DNA of 64,000 nt, taken from the NCBI GenBank assembly GCA_030545055.2, contig CM061531.1, forward strand, positions 52,778,705-52,842,704, given 5' to 3'. The notes beneath the pieces were generated by a model. That model was not told the origin of the DNA and ran no database searches. It was given only the letters and a program-made list of their open reading frames with translations. The stretch comes from Neoaliturus tenellus (Eukaryota > Arthropoda > Insecta > Hemiptera > Cicadellidae). The position numbers were made by a program, and so were the translations under genes. The first letter of the stretch is position 1, and every line of letters begins with the position of its first letter. Shown one piece after another: positions 12,732-25,096 of this stretch.

Positions 12732-13458
12732 CAGGGTAGTTTGAAAAGTAACTAGCACTCCCCCCCCCCTTAATTTTCAAATGGGAAGTATGGTCGACTT
12801 TCATATCATTTCATAGGTCTTGATGAAACTAGACAATTGACATAAAGACAAAGAAAATAAAAATGGGACCACTAATAACAAAATGGTGCCCTTAAATTAT
12901 CTAATCAACCAGGATATCAATAATAATCTCTTCATTCAAAGAAGTCCTTTACGGAATAGTAAATTAATATACCTTTTATTTTGTTAGATGTTCAAATTGC
13001 TCTCCTTGTACCTCCATACAGTAGTACAATCTCTGTTAAAACATTTTTCTCACATTTCAGAAAGTATTGATTGTTTATTTTTCAGCATTACTATTTCCGT
13101 CTTCTAAATTCAACAATGGAATCTTGGCTGTGAGGCATAAACTACTGTCTTAAATGGCCCCACAGAAAGCAATGCTGTTTAAGACGCGGGTTGTTAAAAG
13201 TAATTTGTTGTTGCAATTTTGTTTTTATTTTCTTTATGTCAATTGTTTAGTTTCATCCTATAAAATAATATGAAAGTTGATCATACTTCCCATTTGAAAA
13301 CCCCCAAACCCACTACCCCAAAGGGTTAAAACTTTTAAACGAACCATAATTATTGTAGCCCCTCATATCCAAGAAGGTTACCACAAACAGATTTCACAAA
13401 TCTCAAATAGTTAAGTTAAAGGGAGGGAGGGGGTGCAAGTTTCTTTTCAACCATCCTG
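12732..13458. mobile_element. 727-bp inverted-repeat (foldback/MITE-like) element
   Basis: The ends are CAGGGTAGTTTGAAAAGTAA on the left and, reverse-complemented, CAGGATGGTTGAAAAGAAAC on the right (13451-13458 reads CCATCCTG). Both are followed inward by C-rich runs (ACTCCCCCCCCCC and GCACCCCCTCCC). A second, longer inner pair of arms, about 12776-12864 and 13221-13298, matches closely: AAATGGGAAGTATG, ACTTTCATAT, GATGAAACTA, ACAATTGACATAAAGA. The ~350-bp centre has no coding capacity. This is a non-autonomous DNA element; the superfamily and target duplication are unresolved. Confidence 0.65.
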
Positions 13459-14411
13459 ACTTACTTTTTCTTCAAGTTATATTTAATAGTGTTACAGTAC
13501 TAAGTCAATTGTAGCGTTGTAAAATGTTGAATATCGAGGATCCGAGATAAATTTATATTCCTCTGAGCAAAAAATAAATTTAATAGTCTTATTAGTTAAA
13601 GATTATTATTATTATTATTATCATTATTTATTGCGAATTTTCCCATAACGAATACGCTTTTACGGTAGAAGACATTATAAGATTAAGGCCGGGACTATAC
13701 GTTACTTTTTTTGTCCCAGAAGACAAAATCGCCATCCTTTGATGAAATATCTATGTATATAAATTCATATGTACACCTGGGTCTTTTTAATGGATTATTT
13801 GCTTACAACACACCCATGGCGGCAAACGTACATTCTCATTTCCATAATGTTTTTAGAGTAAAATTACCGAATCCCGTCGGAAATTCCATGAGTATGCAGG
13901 TCCGCTACTACGGCTGTACTAAACTACTACGGCAATCTAGTCTTAAACCATGTACGATTCACACCGTCTCAAGGCTGCAGATCAGCTTTGTCCCAAGTTT
14001 GGTAGTTAAGATTAAAAGTTTTGTTAACAGAAAAGATTCTGGCTATCAGACTTCGTGTTGACAATTAAAAGTACACTTTTAATTGATTGTTTTTTATTCA
14101 TTTCAAGGAATAATGTCTGTCAGTAACATTTAATCAGTAGAATTTTTTAAAATCAAACCTATGCCTTGTTCAAAACAGTAACAGTTCTAAAGAAGCTGAT
14201 TAGAAGGCAACAGTTACAAAGAATACTACATAACCAATACAAAAAGTTTCATGTGCTGTGTGTTATTGTGTTTGTGACGACTGGATACACTGGGATAAAA
14301 ATTAAGTAAGTGTTGCCCAAAAATCAACTAAATCAAATACGCTAAACAGATTAATACACAATGTGATAGATTTGTTTATCCCGTTGAGAGATTTTAGTGT
14401 ATGATCACGGC
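13459..14411. other. Intergenic sequence before the satellite
   Basis: It contains a (TTA)n microsatellite at about 13601-13630 and a second copy of a dispersed repeat (next entry). The final 100 bp run into the first degenerate satellite unit with no visible insertion hallmark. Confidence 0.4.
13795..13915. repeat. Dispersed repeat, copy 2
   Basis: The block from CCCATGGCGGCAAACGTACA to AGGTCCGCTACTACGG aligns by eye with 8680-8775 in the same orientation, with moderate divergence. No coding function is supported. Confidence 0.5.
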
Positions 14412-16781
14412 TACTTGGCAACGCGACATTGGCGCCGGCGAGTCAGTGTCAAGTTGTACGCCTCCGTGGAGGCCGGTGCCGTGTCACTGTCGGTCAGTGG
14501 CGTGCGGGCGCCGGCACGTCTGACACGCGTGACCGGATCAGTGCTAACAGTTATCACGTCCAGGCGACGCGTCTGTGGCGCCGGCGAGTCAGTGTCAAGT
14601 TGTACGCCACCGCGGCGGCCGGTGTCGTGTCACTGTCGGTCAGTGGCGTGCGGGCGCCGGCACGTCTGACACGCGTGACCCTGTCAGTGCTAACAGTTAT
14701 CACGTCCAGGCAACGCGACATTGGCGCCGGCGAGTCAGTGTCAAGTTGTACGCCACCGCGGTGGCCGGTGTCGTGTCACTGTCGGTCAGTGGCGTGCGGG
14801 CGCCGGCACGTCTGACACGCGTGACCCTGTCAGTGCTAAGAGTTATCACGTCCAGGCAACGCGACATTGGCGCCGGCGAGTCAGTGTCAAGTTGTACGCC
14901 ACCGCGGCGGCCGGTGTCGTGTCACTGTCGGTCAGTGGTGTGCGGGCGCCGGCACGTCTGACACGCGTGACCGGGTCAGTGCTAACAGTTATCACGTCCA
15001 GGCGACGCGTCTGTGGCGCCGGCGAGTCAGTGTCCAGTTGTGCGCCACCGCGGCGGCCGGTGTCGTGTCACTGTCGGTCAGTGGCGTGCGGGCGCCGGCA
15101 CGTCTGACACGCGTGACCGGGTCAGTGCTAACAGTTAGCACGTCCAGGCGACGCGTCTGTGGCGCCGGCGAGTCAGTGTCCAGTTGTACGCCACCGCGGC
15201 GGCCGGTGTCGTGTCACTGTCGGTCAGTGGCGTGCGGGCGCCGGCACGTCTGACACGCGTGACCGGGTCAGTGCTAACAGTTATCACGTCCAGGCAACGC
15301 GACATTGGCGCCGGCGAGTCAGTGTCAAGTTGTACGCCACCGCGGCGGCCGTTGTCGTGTCACTGTCGGTCAGTGGCGTGCGGGCGCCGGCACGTCTGAC
15401 ACGCGTGACCGGGTCAGTGCTAACAGTTATCACGTCCAGGCAACGCGACATTGGCGCCGGCGAGTCAGTGTCAAGTTGTACGCCACCGCGGCGGCCGGTG
15501 TCGTGTCACTGTCGGTCAGTGGCGTGCGGGCGCCGGCACGTCTGACACGCGTGACTGGGTCAGTGCTAACAGTTATCACGTCCAGGCAACGCGACATTGG
15601 CGCCGGCGAGTGAGTGTCAAGTTGTACGCCACCGCGGCGGCCGTTGTCGTGTCACTGTCGGTCAGTGGTGTGCGGGCGCCGGCACGTCTGACACGTGTGA
15701 CCGGGTCAGTGCTAACAGTTATCACGTCAGGCAACGCGACATTGGCGCCGGCGAGTCAGTGTCAAGTTGTACGCCACCGCGGCGGCCGGTGTCGTGTCAC
15801 TGTCGGTCAGTGGTGTGCGGGCGCCGGCACGTCTAACACGCGTGACCGGGTCAGTGCTAACAGTTATCACGTCCAGGCAACGCGACATTCTCGCCGGCGA
15901 GTCAGTGTCAAGTTGTACGCCACCGCGACCGACGCGGCCGGTGCCGTGTCACTGTCGGTCAGTGGCGTGCGGGCGCCGGCACGTCTGACACGCGTGACCG
16001 GGTCAGTGCTAACAGTTATCACGTCCAGGCGACGCGTCTGTGGCGCCGGCGAGTCAGTGTCAAGTTGTACGCCACCGCGGCGGCCGGTGTCGTGTCACTG
16101 TCGGTCAGTGGCGTGCGGGCGCCGACACGTCTGACACGCGTGACCGGGTCAGTGCTAACAGTTATCACGTCCAGGCAACGCGACGTTGGCGCCGGCGAGT
16201 CAGTGTCAAGTTGTACGCCACCGCGACTGACGCGGCCGGTGTTGTGTCACTGTCGGTCAGTGGCGTGCGGGCGCCGGCACGTCTGACACGCGTGACCGGG
16301 TCAGTGCTAACAGTTATCACGTCCAGGCGACGCGTCTGTGGCGTCGGCGAGTCAGTGTCCAGTTGTACGCCACCGCGGCGGCCGGTGTCGTGTCACTGTC
16401 GGTCAGTGGCGTGCGGGCGCCGGCACGTCTGACACGCGTGACCGGGTCAGTGCTAACAGTTATCATGTCCAGGCAACGCGACATTGGCGCCGGCGAGTCA
16501 GTGTCAAGTTGTACGCCACCACGACCGACGCGGCCGGTGTCGTGTCACTGTCGGTCAGTAGCGTGCGGTCGCCGGCACGTCTGACACGCGTGACCGGGTC
16601 AGTGCTAACAGTTATCACGTCCAGGCGACGCGTCTGTTGCGCCGGCGAGTCAGTGTCAAGTTGTACGCCACCGCGGCGGCCGTTGTCGTGTCACTGTCGG
16701 TCAGTGGCGTGCGGGCGCCGGCACGTCTGACACGCGTGACCGGGTCAGTGCTAACAGTTATCACGTCCAGGCAACGCGACA

Positions 16782-19125
16782 TTGGCGCCGGCGAGTCAGT
16801 GTCAAGTTGTACGCCACCGCGGCGGCCGGTGTCGTGTCACTGTCGGTCAGTGGCGTGCGGGCGCCGGCACGTCTGACACGCGTGTCCGGGTCAGTGCTAA
16901 CAGTTATCACGTCCAGGCAACGCGACATTGGCGCCGGCGAGTCAGTGTCAAGTTGTACGCCACCGCGGCGGCCGTTGTCGTGTCACTGTCGGTCAGTGGC
17001 GTGCGGGCGCCGGCACGTCTGACACGCGTGACCGGGTCAGTGCTAACAGTTATCACGTCCAGGCAACGCGACATTGGCGCCGGCGAGTCAGTGTCAAGTT
17101 GTACGCCACCGCGGCGGCCGGTGTCGTGTCACTGTCGGTCAGTGGCGTGCGGGCGCCGGCACGTCTGACACGCGTGACCGGGTCAGTGCTAACAGTTATC
17201 ACGTCAGGCAACGCGACATTGGCGCCGGCGAGTCAGTGTCAAGTTGTACGCCACCGCGGCGGCCGGTGTCGTGTCACTGTCGGTCAGTGGCGTGCGGGCG
17301 CCGGCACGTCTGACACGCGTGACCGGGTCAGTGCTAACAGTTATCACGTCCAGGCAACGCGACATTGGCGCCGGCGAGTGAGTGTCAAGTTGTACGCCAC
17401 CGCGGCGGCCGTTGTCGTGTCACTGTCGGTCAGTGGTGTGCGGGCGCCGGCACGTCTGACACGCGTGACCGGGTCAGTGCTAACAGTTATCACGTCAGGC
17501 AACGCGACATTGGCGCCGGCGAGTCAGTGTCAAGTTGTACGCCACCGCGGCGGCCGTTGTCGTGTCACTGTCGGTCAGTGGTGTGCGGGCGGCGGCACGT
17601 CTGACACGCGTGACCGGGTCAGTGCTAACAGTTATCACGTCCAGGCAACGCGACATTGGCGCCGGCGAGTCAGTGTCAAGTTGTACGCCACCGCGGCGGC
17701 CGGTGTCGTGTCACTGTCGGTCAGTGGTGTGCGGGCGCCGGCACGTCTAACACGCGTGACCGGGTCAGTGCTAACAGTTATCACGTCCAGGCAACGCGAC
17801 ATTCTCGCCGGCGAGTCAGTGTCAAGTTGTACGCCACCGCGACCGACGCGGCCGGTGCCGTGTCACTGTCGGTCAGTGGCGTGCGGGCGCCGGCACGTCT
17901 GACACGCGTGACCGGGTCAGTGCTAACAGTTATCACGTGCAGGCGACGCGTCTGTGGCGCCGGCGAGTCAGTGTCAAGTTGTACGCCACCGCGGTGGCCG
18001 GTGTCGTGTCACTGTCGGTCAGTGGCGTGCGGGCGCCGGCACGTCTGACACGCGTGTCCGGGTCAGTGCTAACAGTTATCACGTCCAGGCAACGCGACAT
18101 TGGCGCCGGCGAGTCAGTGTCAAGTTGTACGCCACCGCGGCGGCCGTTGTCGTGTCACTGTCGGTCAGTGGCGTGCGGGCGCCGGCACGTCTGACACGCG
18201 TGACCGGGTCAGTGCTAACAGTTATCACGTCCAGGCAACGCGACATTGGCGCCGGCGAGTCAGTGTCAAGTTGTACGCCACCGCGGCGGCCGGTGTCGTG
18301 TCACTGTCGGTCAGTGGCGTGCGGGCGCCGGCACGTCTGACACGCGTGACCGGGTCAGTGCTAACAGTTATCACGTCAGGCAACGCGACATTGGCGCCGG
18401 CGAGTCAGTGTCAAGTTGTACGCCACCGCGGCGGCCGGAGTCGTGTCACTGTCGGTCAGTGGCGTGCGGGCGCCGGCACGTCTGACACGCGTGACCGGGT
18501 CAGTGCTAACAGTTATCACGTCCAGGCAACGCGACATTGGCGCCGGCGAGTGAGTGTCAAGTTGTACGCCACCGCGGCGGCCGTTGTCGTGTCACTGTCG
18601 GTGAGTGGTGTGCGGGCGCCGGCACGTCTGACACGCGTGACCGGGTCAGTGCTAACAGTTATCACGTCAGGCAACGCGACATTGGCGCCGGCGAGTCAGT
18701 GTCAAGTTGTACGCCACCGCGGCGGCCGTTGTCGTGTCACTGTCGGTCAGTGGTGTGCGGGCGCCGGCACGTCTGACACGCGTGACCGGGTCAGTGCTAA
18801 CAGTTATCACGTCCAGGCAACGCGACATTGGCGCCGGCGAGTCAGTGTCAAGTTGTACGCCACCGCGGCGGCCGGTGTCGTGTCACTGTCGGTCAGTGGT
18901 GTGCGGGCGCCGGCACGTCTAACACGCGTGACCGGGTCAGTGCTAACAGTTATCACGTCCAGGCAACGCGACATTCTCGCCGGCGAGTCAGTGTCAAGTT
19001 GTACGCCACCGCGACCGACGCGGCCGGTGCCGTGTCACTGTCGGTCAGTGGCGTGCGGGCGCCGGCACGTCTGACACGCGTGACCGGGTCAGTGCTAACA
19101 GTTATCACGTAAAGGCGACGCGTCT
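16782..19125. repeat. Higher-order repeat: 1172-bp (8-unit) duplication
   Basis: Units starting at 16782 and 17954 head two consecutive 1172-bp blocks with the same order of private variants: CGTGTCCGGG (16881 and 18053), a 145-bp unit, the GAGTGAGTG variant (about 17380 and 18550), another 145-bp unit, and CATTCTCGCC (about 17801 and 18973). A third, 7-unit block of 1026 bp starting at 20464 carries the same markers but lacks the GAGTGAGTG unit. Confidence 0.85.
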
Positions 19126-21489
19126 GTGGCGCCGGCGAGTCAGTGTCAAGTTGTACGCCACCGCGGCGGCCGGTGTCGTGTCACTGTCGGTCAGTGGCGT
19201 GCGGGCGCCGACACGTCTGACACGCGTGACCGGGTCAGTGCTAACAGTTATCACGTCCAGGCAACGCGACGTTGGCGCCGGCGAGTCAGTGTCAAGTTGT
19301 ACGCCACCGCGACTGACGCGGCCGGTGTCGTGTCACTGTCGGTCAGTGGCGTGCGGGCGCCGGCACGTCTGACACGCGTGACCGGGTCAGTGCTAACAGT
19401 TATCACGTCAAGGCGACGCGTCTGTGGCGTCGGCGAGTCAGTGTCCAGTTGTACGCCACCGCGGCGGCCGGTGTCGTGTCACTGTCGGTCAGTGGCGTGC
19501 GGGCGCCGGCACGTCTGACACGCGTGACCGGGTCAGTGCTAACAGTTATCACGTCAAGGCGACGCGTCTGTGGCGTCGGCGAGTCAGTGTCCAGTTGTAC
19601 GCCACCGCGGCGGCCGGTGTCGTGTCACTGTCGGTCAGTGGCGTGCGGGTGCCGGCACGTCTGACACGCGTGACCGGGTCAGTGCTAACAGTTATCATGT
19701 CCAGGCAACGCGACATTGGCGCCGGCGAGTCAGTGTCAAGTTGTACGCCACCACGACCGACGCGGCCGGTGTCGTGTCACTGTCGGTCAGTAGCGTGCGG
19801 GCGCCGGCACGTCTGACACGCGTGACCGGGTCAGTGCTAACAGTTATCACGTCCAGGCGACGCGTCTGTGGCGCCGGCGAGTCAGTGTCAAGTTGTACGC
19901 CACCGCGGCGGCCGTTGTCGTGTCACTGTCGGTCAGTGGCGTGCGGGCGCCGGCACGTCTGACACGCGTGACCGGGTCAGTGCTAACAGTTATCACGTCC
20001 AGGCAACGCGACATTGGCGCCGGCGAGTCAGTGTCAAGTTGTACGCCACCGCGGCGGCCGGTGTCGTGTCACTGTCGGTAAGTGGTGTGCGGGCGCCGGC
20101 ACGTCTGACACGCGTGACCGGGTCAGTGCTAACAGTTATCACGTCCAGGCAACGCGACATTGGCGCCGGCGAGTCAGTGTCAAGTTGTACGCCACCGCGA
20201 CCGACGCGGCCGGTGTCGTGTCACTGTCGGTCAGTGGCGTGCGGGCGCCGGCACGTCTGACACGCGTGACCGGGTCAGTGCTAACAGTTATCACGTCCAG
20301 GCAACGCGACATTGGCGCCGGCGAGTCAGTGTCAAGTTGTACGCCACCGCGACCGACGCGGCCGGTGTCGTGTCACTGTCGGTCAGTGGTGTGCGGGCGC
20401 CGGCACGTCTGACACGCGTGACCGGGTCAGTGCTAACAGTTATCACGTCCAGGCGACGCGTCTGTGGCGCCGGCGAGTCAGTGTCAAGTTGTACGCCACC
20501 GCGGCGGCCGGTGTCGTGTCACTGTCGGTCAGTGGCGTGCGGGCGCCGGCACGTCTGACACGCGTGTCCGGGTCAGTGCTAACAGTTATCACGTCCAGGC
20601 AACGCGACATTGGCGCCGGCGAGTCAGTGTCAAGTTGTACGCCACCGCGGCGGCCGTTGTCGTGTCACTGTCGGTCAGTGGCGTGCGGGCGCCGGCACGT
20701 CTGACACGCGTGACCGGGTCAGTGCTAACAGTTATCACGTCCAGGCAACGCGACATTGGCGCCGGTGAGTCAGTGTCAAGTTGTACGCCACCGCGGCGGC
20801 CGGTGTCGTGTCACTGTCGGTCAGTGGCGTGCGGGCGCCGGCACGTCTGACACGCGTGACCGGGTCAGTGCTAACAGTTATCACGTCAGGCAACGCGACA
20901 TTGGCGCCGGCGAGTCAGTGTCAAGTTGTACGCCACCGCGGCGGCCGGAGTCGTGTCACTGTCGGTCAGTGGCGTGCGGGCGCCGGCACGTCTGACACGC
21001 GTGACCGGGTCAGTGCTAACAGTTATCACGTCAGGCAACGCGACATTGGCGCCGGCGAGTCAGTGTCAAGTTGTACGCCACCGCGGCGGCCGTTGTCGTG
21101 TCACTGTCGGTCAGTGGTGTGCGGGCGCCGGCACGTCTGACACGCGTGAAAGGGTCAGTGCTAACAGTTATCACGTCCAGGCAACGCGACATTGGCGCCG
21201 GCGAGTCAGTGTCAAGTTGTACGCCACCGCGGCGGCCGGTGTCGTGTCACTGTCGGTCAGTGGTGTGCGGGCGCCGGCACGTCTAACACGCGTGACCGGG
21301 TCAGTGCTAACAGTTATCACGTCCAGGCAACGCGACATTCTCGCCGGCGAGTCAGTGTCAAGTTGTACGCCACCGCGACCGACGCGGCCGGTGCCGTGTC
21401 ACTGTCGGTCAGTGGCGTGCGGGCGCCGGCACGTCTGACACGCGTGACCGGGTCAGTGCTAACAGTTATCACGTCCAGGCGACGCGTCT

Positions 21490-24400
21490 GTGGCGCCGGC
21501 GAGTCAGTGTCAAGTTGTACGCCACCGCGGCGGCCGGTGTCGTGTCACTGTCGGTCAGTGGCGTGCGGGCGCCGACACGTCTGACACGCGTGACCGGGTC
21601 AGTGCTAACAGTTATCACGTCCAGGCAACGCGACGTTGGCGCCGGCGAGTCAGTGTCAAGTTGTACGCCACCGCGACTGACGCGGCCGGTGTCGTGTCAC
21701 TGTCGGTCAGTGGCTTGCGGGCGCCGGCACGTCTGACACGCGTGACCGGGTCAGTGCTAACAGTTATCACGTCAAGGCGACGCGTCTGTGGCGTCGGCGA
21801 GTCAGTGTCCAGTTGTACGCCACCGCGGCGGCCGGTGTCGTGTCACTGTCGGTCAGTGGCGTGCGGGCCCCGGCACGTCTGACACGCGTGACCGGGTCAG
21901 TGCTAACAGTTATCATGTCCAGGCAACGCGACATTGGCGCCGGCGAGTCAGTGTCAAGTTGTACGCCACCACGACCGACGCGGCCGGTGTCGTGTCACTG
22001 TCGGTCAGTAGCGTGCGGGCGCCGGCACGTCTGACACGCGTGACCGGGTCAGTGCTAACAGTTATCACGTCCAGGCGACGCGTCTGTGGCGCCGGCGAGT
22101 CAGTGTCAAGTTGTACGCCACCGCGGCGGCCGTTGTCGTGTCACTGTCGGTCAGTGGCGTGCGGGCGCCGGCACGTCTGACACGCGTGACCGGGTCAGTG
22201 CTAACAGTTATCACGTCCAGGCAACGCGACATTGGCGCCGGCGAGTCAGTGTCAACTTGTACGCCACCGCGGCGGTCGGTGTCGTGTCACTGTCGGTCAG
22301 TGGTGTGCGGGCGCCGGCACGTCTGACACGCGTGACCGGGTCAGTGCTAACAGTTATCACGTCCAGGCAACGCGACATTGGCGCCGGCGAGTCAGTGTCA
22401 AGTTGTACGCCACCGCGACCGACGCGGCCGATGCCGTGTCACTGTCGGTCAGTGGCGTGCGGGCGCCGGCACGTCTGACACGCGTGACCGGGTCAGTGCT
22501 AACAGTTATCACGTCCAGGCGACGCGTCTGTGGCGCCGGCGAGTCAGTGTCAAGTTGTACGTCACCGCGGCGGCCGGTGTCGTGTCACTGTCGGTCAGTG
22601 GCGTGCGGGCGCCGGCACGTCTGACACGCGTGACCGGGTCAGTGCTAACAGTTATCACGTCCAGGCAACGCGACATTGGCGCCGGCGAGTCAGTGTCAAG
22701 TTGTACGCCACCGCGACCGACGCGGCCGGTGTCGTGTCACTGTCCGTCAGTGGCGTGCGGGCGCCGGCACGTCTGACACGCGTGACCGGGTCAGTGCTAA
22801 CAGTTATCACGTCCAGGCAACGCGACATTGGCGCCGGCGAGTCAGTGTCAAGTTGTACGCCACCGCGACCGACGCGGCCGGTGTCGTGTCACTGTCGGTC
22901 AGTGGCGTGCGGGCGCCGGCACGTCTGACACGCGTGACCGGGTCAGTGCTAACAGTTATCACGTCCAGGCAACGCGACATTGGCGCCGGCGAGTCAGTGT
23001 CAAGTTGTACGCCACCGCGACCGACGCGGCCGGTGTCGTGTCACTGTCGGTCAGTGGCGTGCGGGCGCCGGCACGTCTGACACGCGTGACCGGGTCAGTG
23101 CTAACAGTTATCACGTCCAGGGAACGCGACATTGGCGCCGGCGAGTCAGTGTCAAGTTGTACGCCACCGCGGCGGCCGGTGTCGTGTCACTGTCGGTCAG
23201 TGGCGTGCGGGCGCCGGCACGTCTGACACGCGTGACCGGGTCAGTGCTAACAGTTATCACGTCCAGGCGACGCGTCTGTGGCGCCGGCGAGTCAGTGTCA
23301 AGTTGTACGCCACCGCGGCGGCCGGTGTCGTGTCACTGTCGGTCAGTGGCGTGCGGGCGCCGACACGTCTGACACGCGTGACCGGGTCAGTGCTAACAGT
23401 TATCACGTCCAGGCAACGCGACGTTGGCGCCGGCGAGTCAGTGTCAAGTTGTACGCCACCGCGACTGACGCGGCCGGTGTCGTGTCACTGTCGGTCAGTG
23501 GAGTGCGGGCGCCGGCACGTCTGACACGCGTGACCGGGTCAGTGCTAACAGTTATCACGTCAAGGCGACGCGTCTGTGGCGTCGGCGAGTCAGTGTCCAG
23601 TTGTACGCCACCGCGGCGGCCGGTGTCGTGTCACTGTCGGTCAGTGGCGTGCGGGCGCCGGCACGTCTGACACGCGTGACCGGGTCAGTGCTAACAGTTA
23701 TCATGTCCAGGCAACGCGACATTGGCGCCGGCGAGTCAGTGTCAAGTTGTACGCCACCACGACCGACGCGGCCGGTGTCGTGTCACTGTCGGTCAGTAGC
23801 GTGCGGGCGCCGGCACGTCTGACACGCGTGACCGGGTCAGTGCTAACAGTTATCACGTCCAGGCGACGCGTCTGTGGCGCCGGCGAGTCAGTGTCAAGTT
23901 GTACGCCACCGCGGCGGCCGTTGTCGTGTCACTGTCGGTCAGTGGCGTGCGGGCGCCGGCACGTCTGACACGCGTGACCGGGTCAGTGCTAACAGTTATC
24001 ACGTCCAGGCAACGCGACATTGGCGCCGGCCAGTCAGTGTCAAGTTGTACGCCACCGCGGCGGCCGGTGTCGTGTCACTGTCGGTAAGTGGTGTGCGGGC
24101 GCCGGCACGTCTGACACGCGTGACCGGGTCAGTGCTAACAGTTATCACGTCCAGGCAACGCGACATTGGCGCCGGCGAGTCAGTGTCAAGTTGTACGCCA
24201 CCGCGACCGACGCGGCCGATGCCGTGTCACTGTCGGTCAGTGGCGTGCGGGCGCCGGCACGTCTGACACGCGTGACCGGGTCAGTGCTAACAGTTATCAC
24301 GTCCAGGCGACGCGTCTGTGGCGCCGGCGAGTCAGTGTCAAGTTGTACGTCACCGCGGCGGCCGGTGTCGTGTCACTGTCGGTCAGTGGCGTGCGGGCGC

Positions 24401-25065
24401 CGGCACGTCTGACACGCGTGACCGGGTCAGTGCTAACAGTTATCACGTCCAGGCAACGCGACATTGGCGCCGGCGAGTCAGTGTCAAGTTGTACGCCACC
24501 GCGACCGACGCGGCCGGTGTCGTGTCACTGTCGGTCAGTGGCGTGCGGGCGCCGGCACGTCTGACACGCGTGACCGGGTCAGTGCTAACAGTTATCACGT
24601 CCAGGCAACGCGACATTGGCGCCGGCGAGTCAGTGTCAAGTTGTACGCCACCGCGACCGACGCGGCCGGTGTCGTGTCACTGTCGGTCAGTGGCGTGCGG
24701 GCGCCGGCACGTCTGACACGCGTGACCGGGTCAGTGCTAACAGTTATCACGTGCAGGCAACGCGACATTGGCGCCGGCGAGTCAGTGTCAAGTTGTACGC
24801 CACCGCGACCGACGCGGCCGGTGTCGTGTCACTGTCGGTCAGTGGCGTGCGGGCGCCGGCACGTCTGACACGCGTGACCGGGTCAGTGCTAACAGTTATC
24901 ACGTCCAGGGAACGCGACATTGGCGCCGGCGAGTCAGTGTCAAGTTGTACGCCACCGCGGCGGCCGGTGTCGTGTCACTGTCGGTCAGTGGCGTGCGGGC
25001 GCCGGCACGTCTGACACGCGTGACCGGGTCAGTGCTAACAGTTATCACGTCCAGGCGACGCGTCT
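21490..25065. repeat. Higher-order repeat: 1788-bp (12-unit) duplication
   Basis: Blocks 21490-23277 and 23278-25065 repeat 12 units in the same order. Shared private variants are exactly 1788 bp apart, for example GCGCCGACACG (about 21572 and 23360), CATGTCCAGG (about 21913 and 23701), GGCCGATGCCG, TACGTCACCG (about 22558 and 24346) and CAGGGAACGCG. A few single-base differences separate the copies (for example TGGCTTGCGG against TGGAGTGCGG), so the duplication is recent. Confidence 0.88.
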
Positions 25066-25096
25066 GTGGCGCCGGCGAGTGAGTGTCCAGTTGTGA

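Larger units (their letters stand above)
14412..25096. repeat. GC-rich 146-bp satellite array (72 units plus a partial)
   Basis: About 10.7 kb of head-to-tail units starts at GGCGCCGGCGAGTCAGTG and recurs every 146 bp. A 152-bp form carries a 6-bp insertion (GCGACCGACGCGGCC instead of GCGGCGGCC). A 145-bp form lacks one C (CACGTCAGG instead of CACGTCCAGG). Two alternative heads alternate: CAACGCGACATTGGCGCC and CGACGCGTCTGTGGCGCC. Walking unit starts gives 72 complete units and a 73rd cut off at about 25096. Units are highly similar, very GC- and CpG-rich, and contain GGCGCC, GCCGGC, ACGCGT and CCGCGG plus three GTCAGTG motifs each. The flanks are ordinary AT-rich DNA. Open frames inside are artefacts: they start at TTG/CTG, and 146 is not a multiple of three, so the frame changes every unit. 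Confidence 0.97.

Noticed and set aside
14397..25082. Dozens of overlapping 70-324-codon open frames in the satellite
   Set aside because: They start at TTG or CTG, switch frame every unit because the unit length is not a multiple of three, and consist only of the translated repeat. GC-rich repeats lack stops by chance.
14412..25096. CRISPR-like array
   Set aside because: Direct repeats are contiguous 146-bp units without unique spacers and no cas genes are present. This is a eukaryotic satellite.
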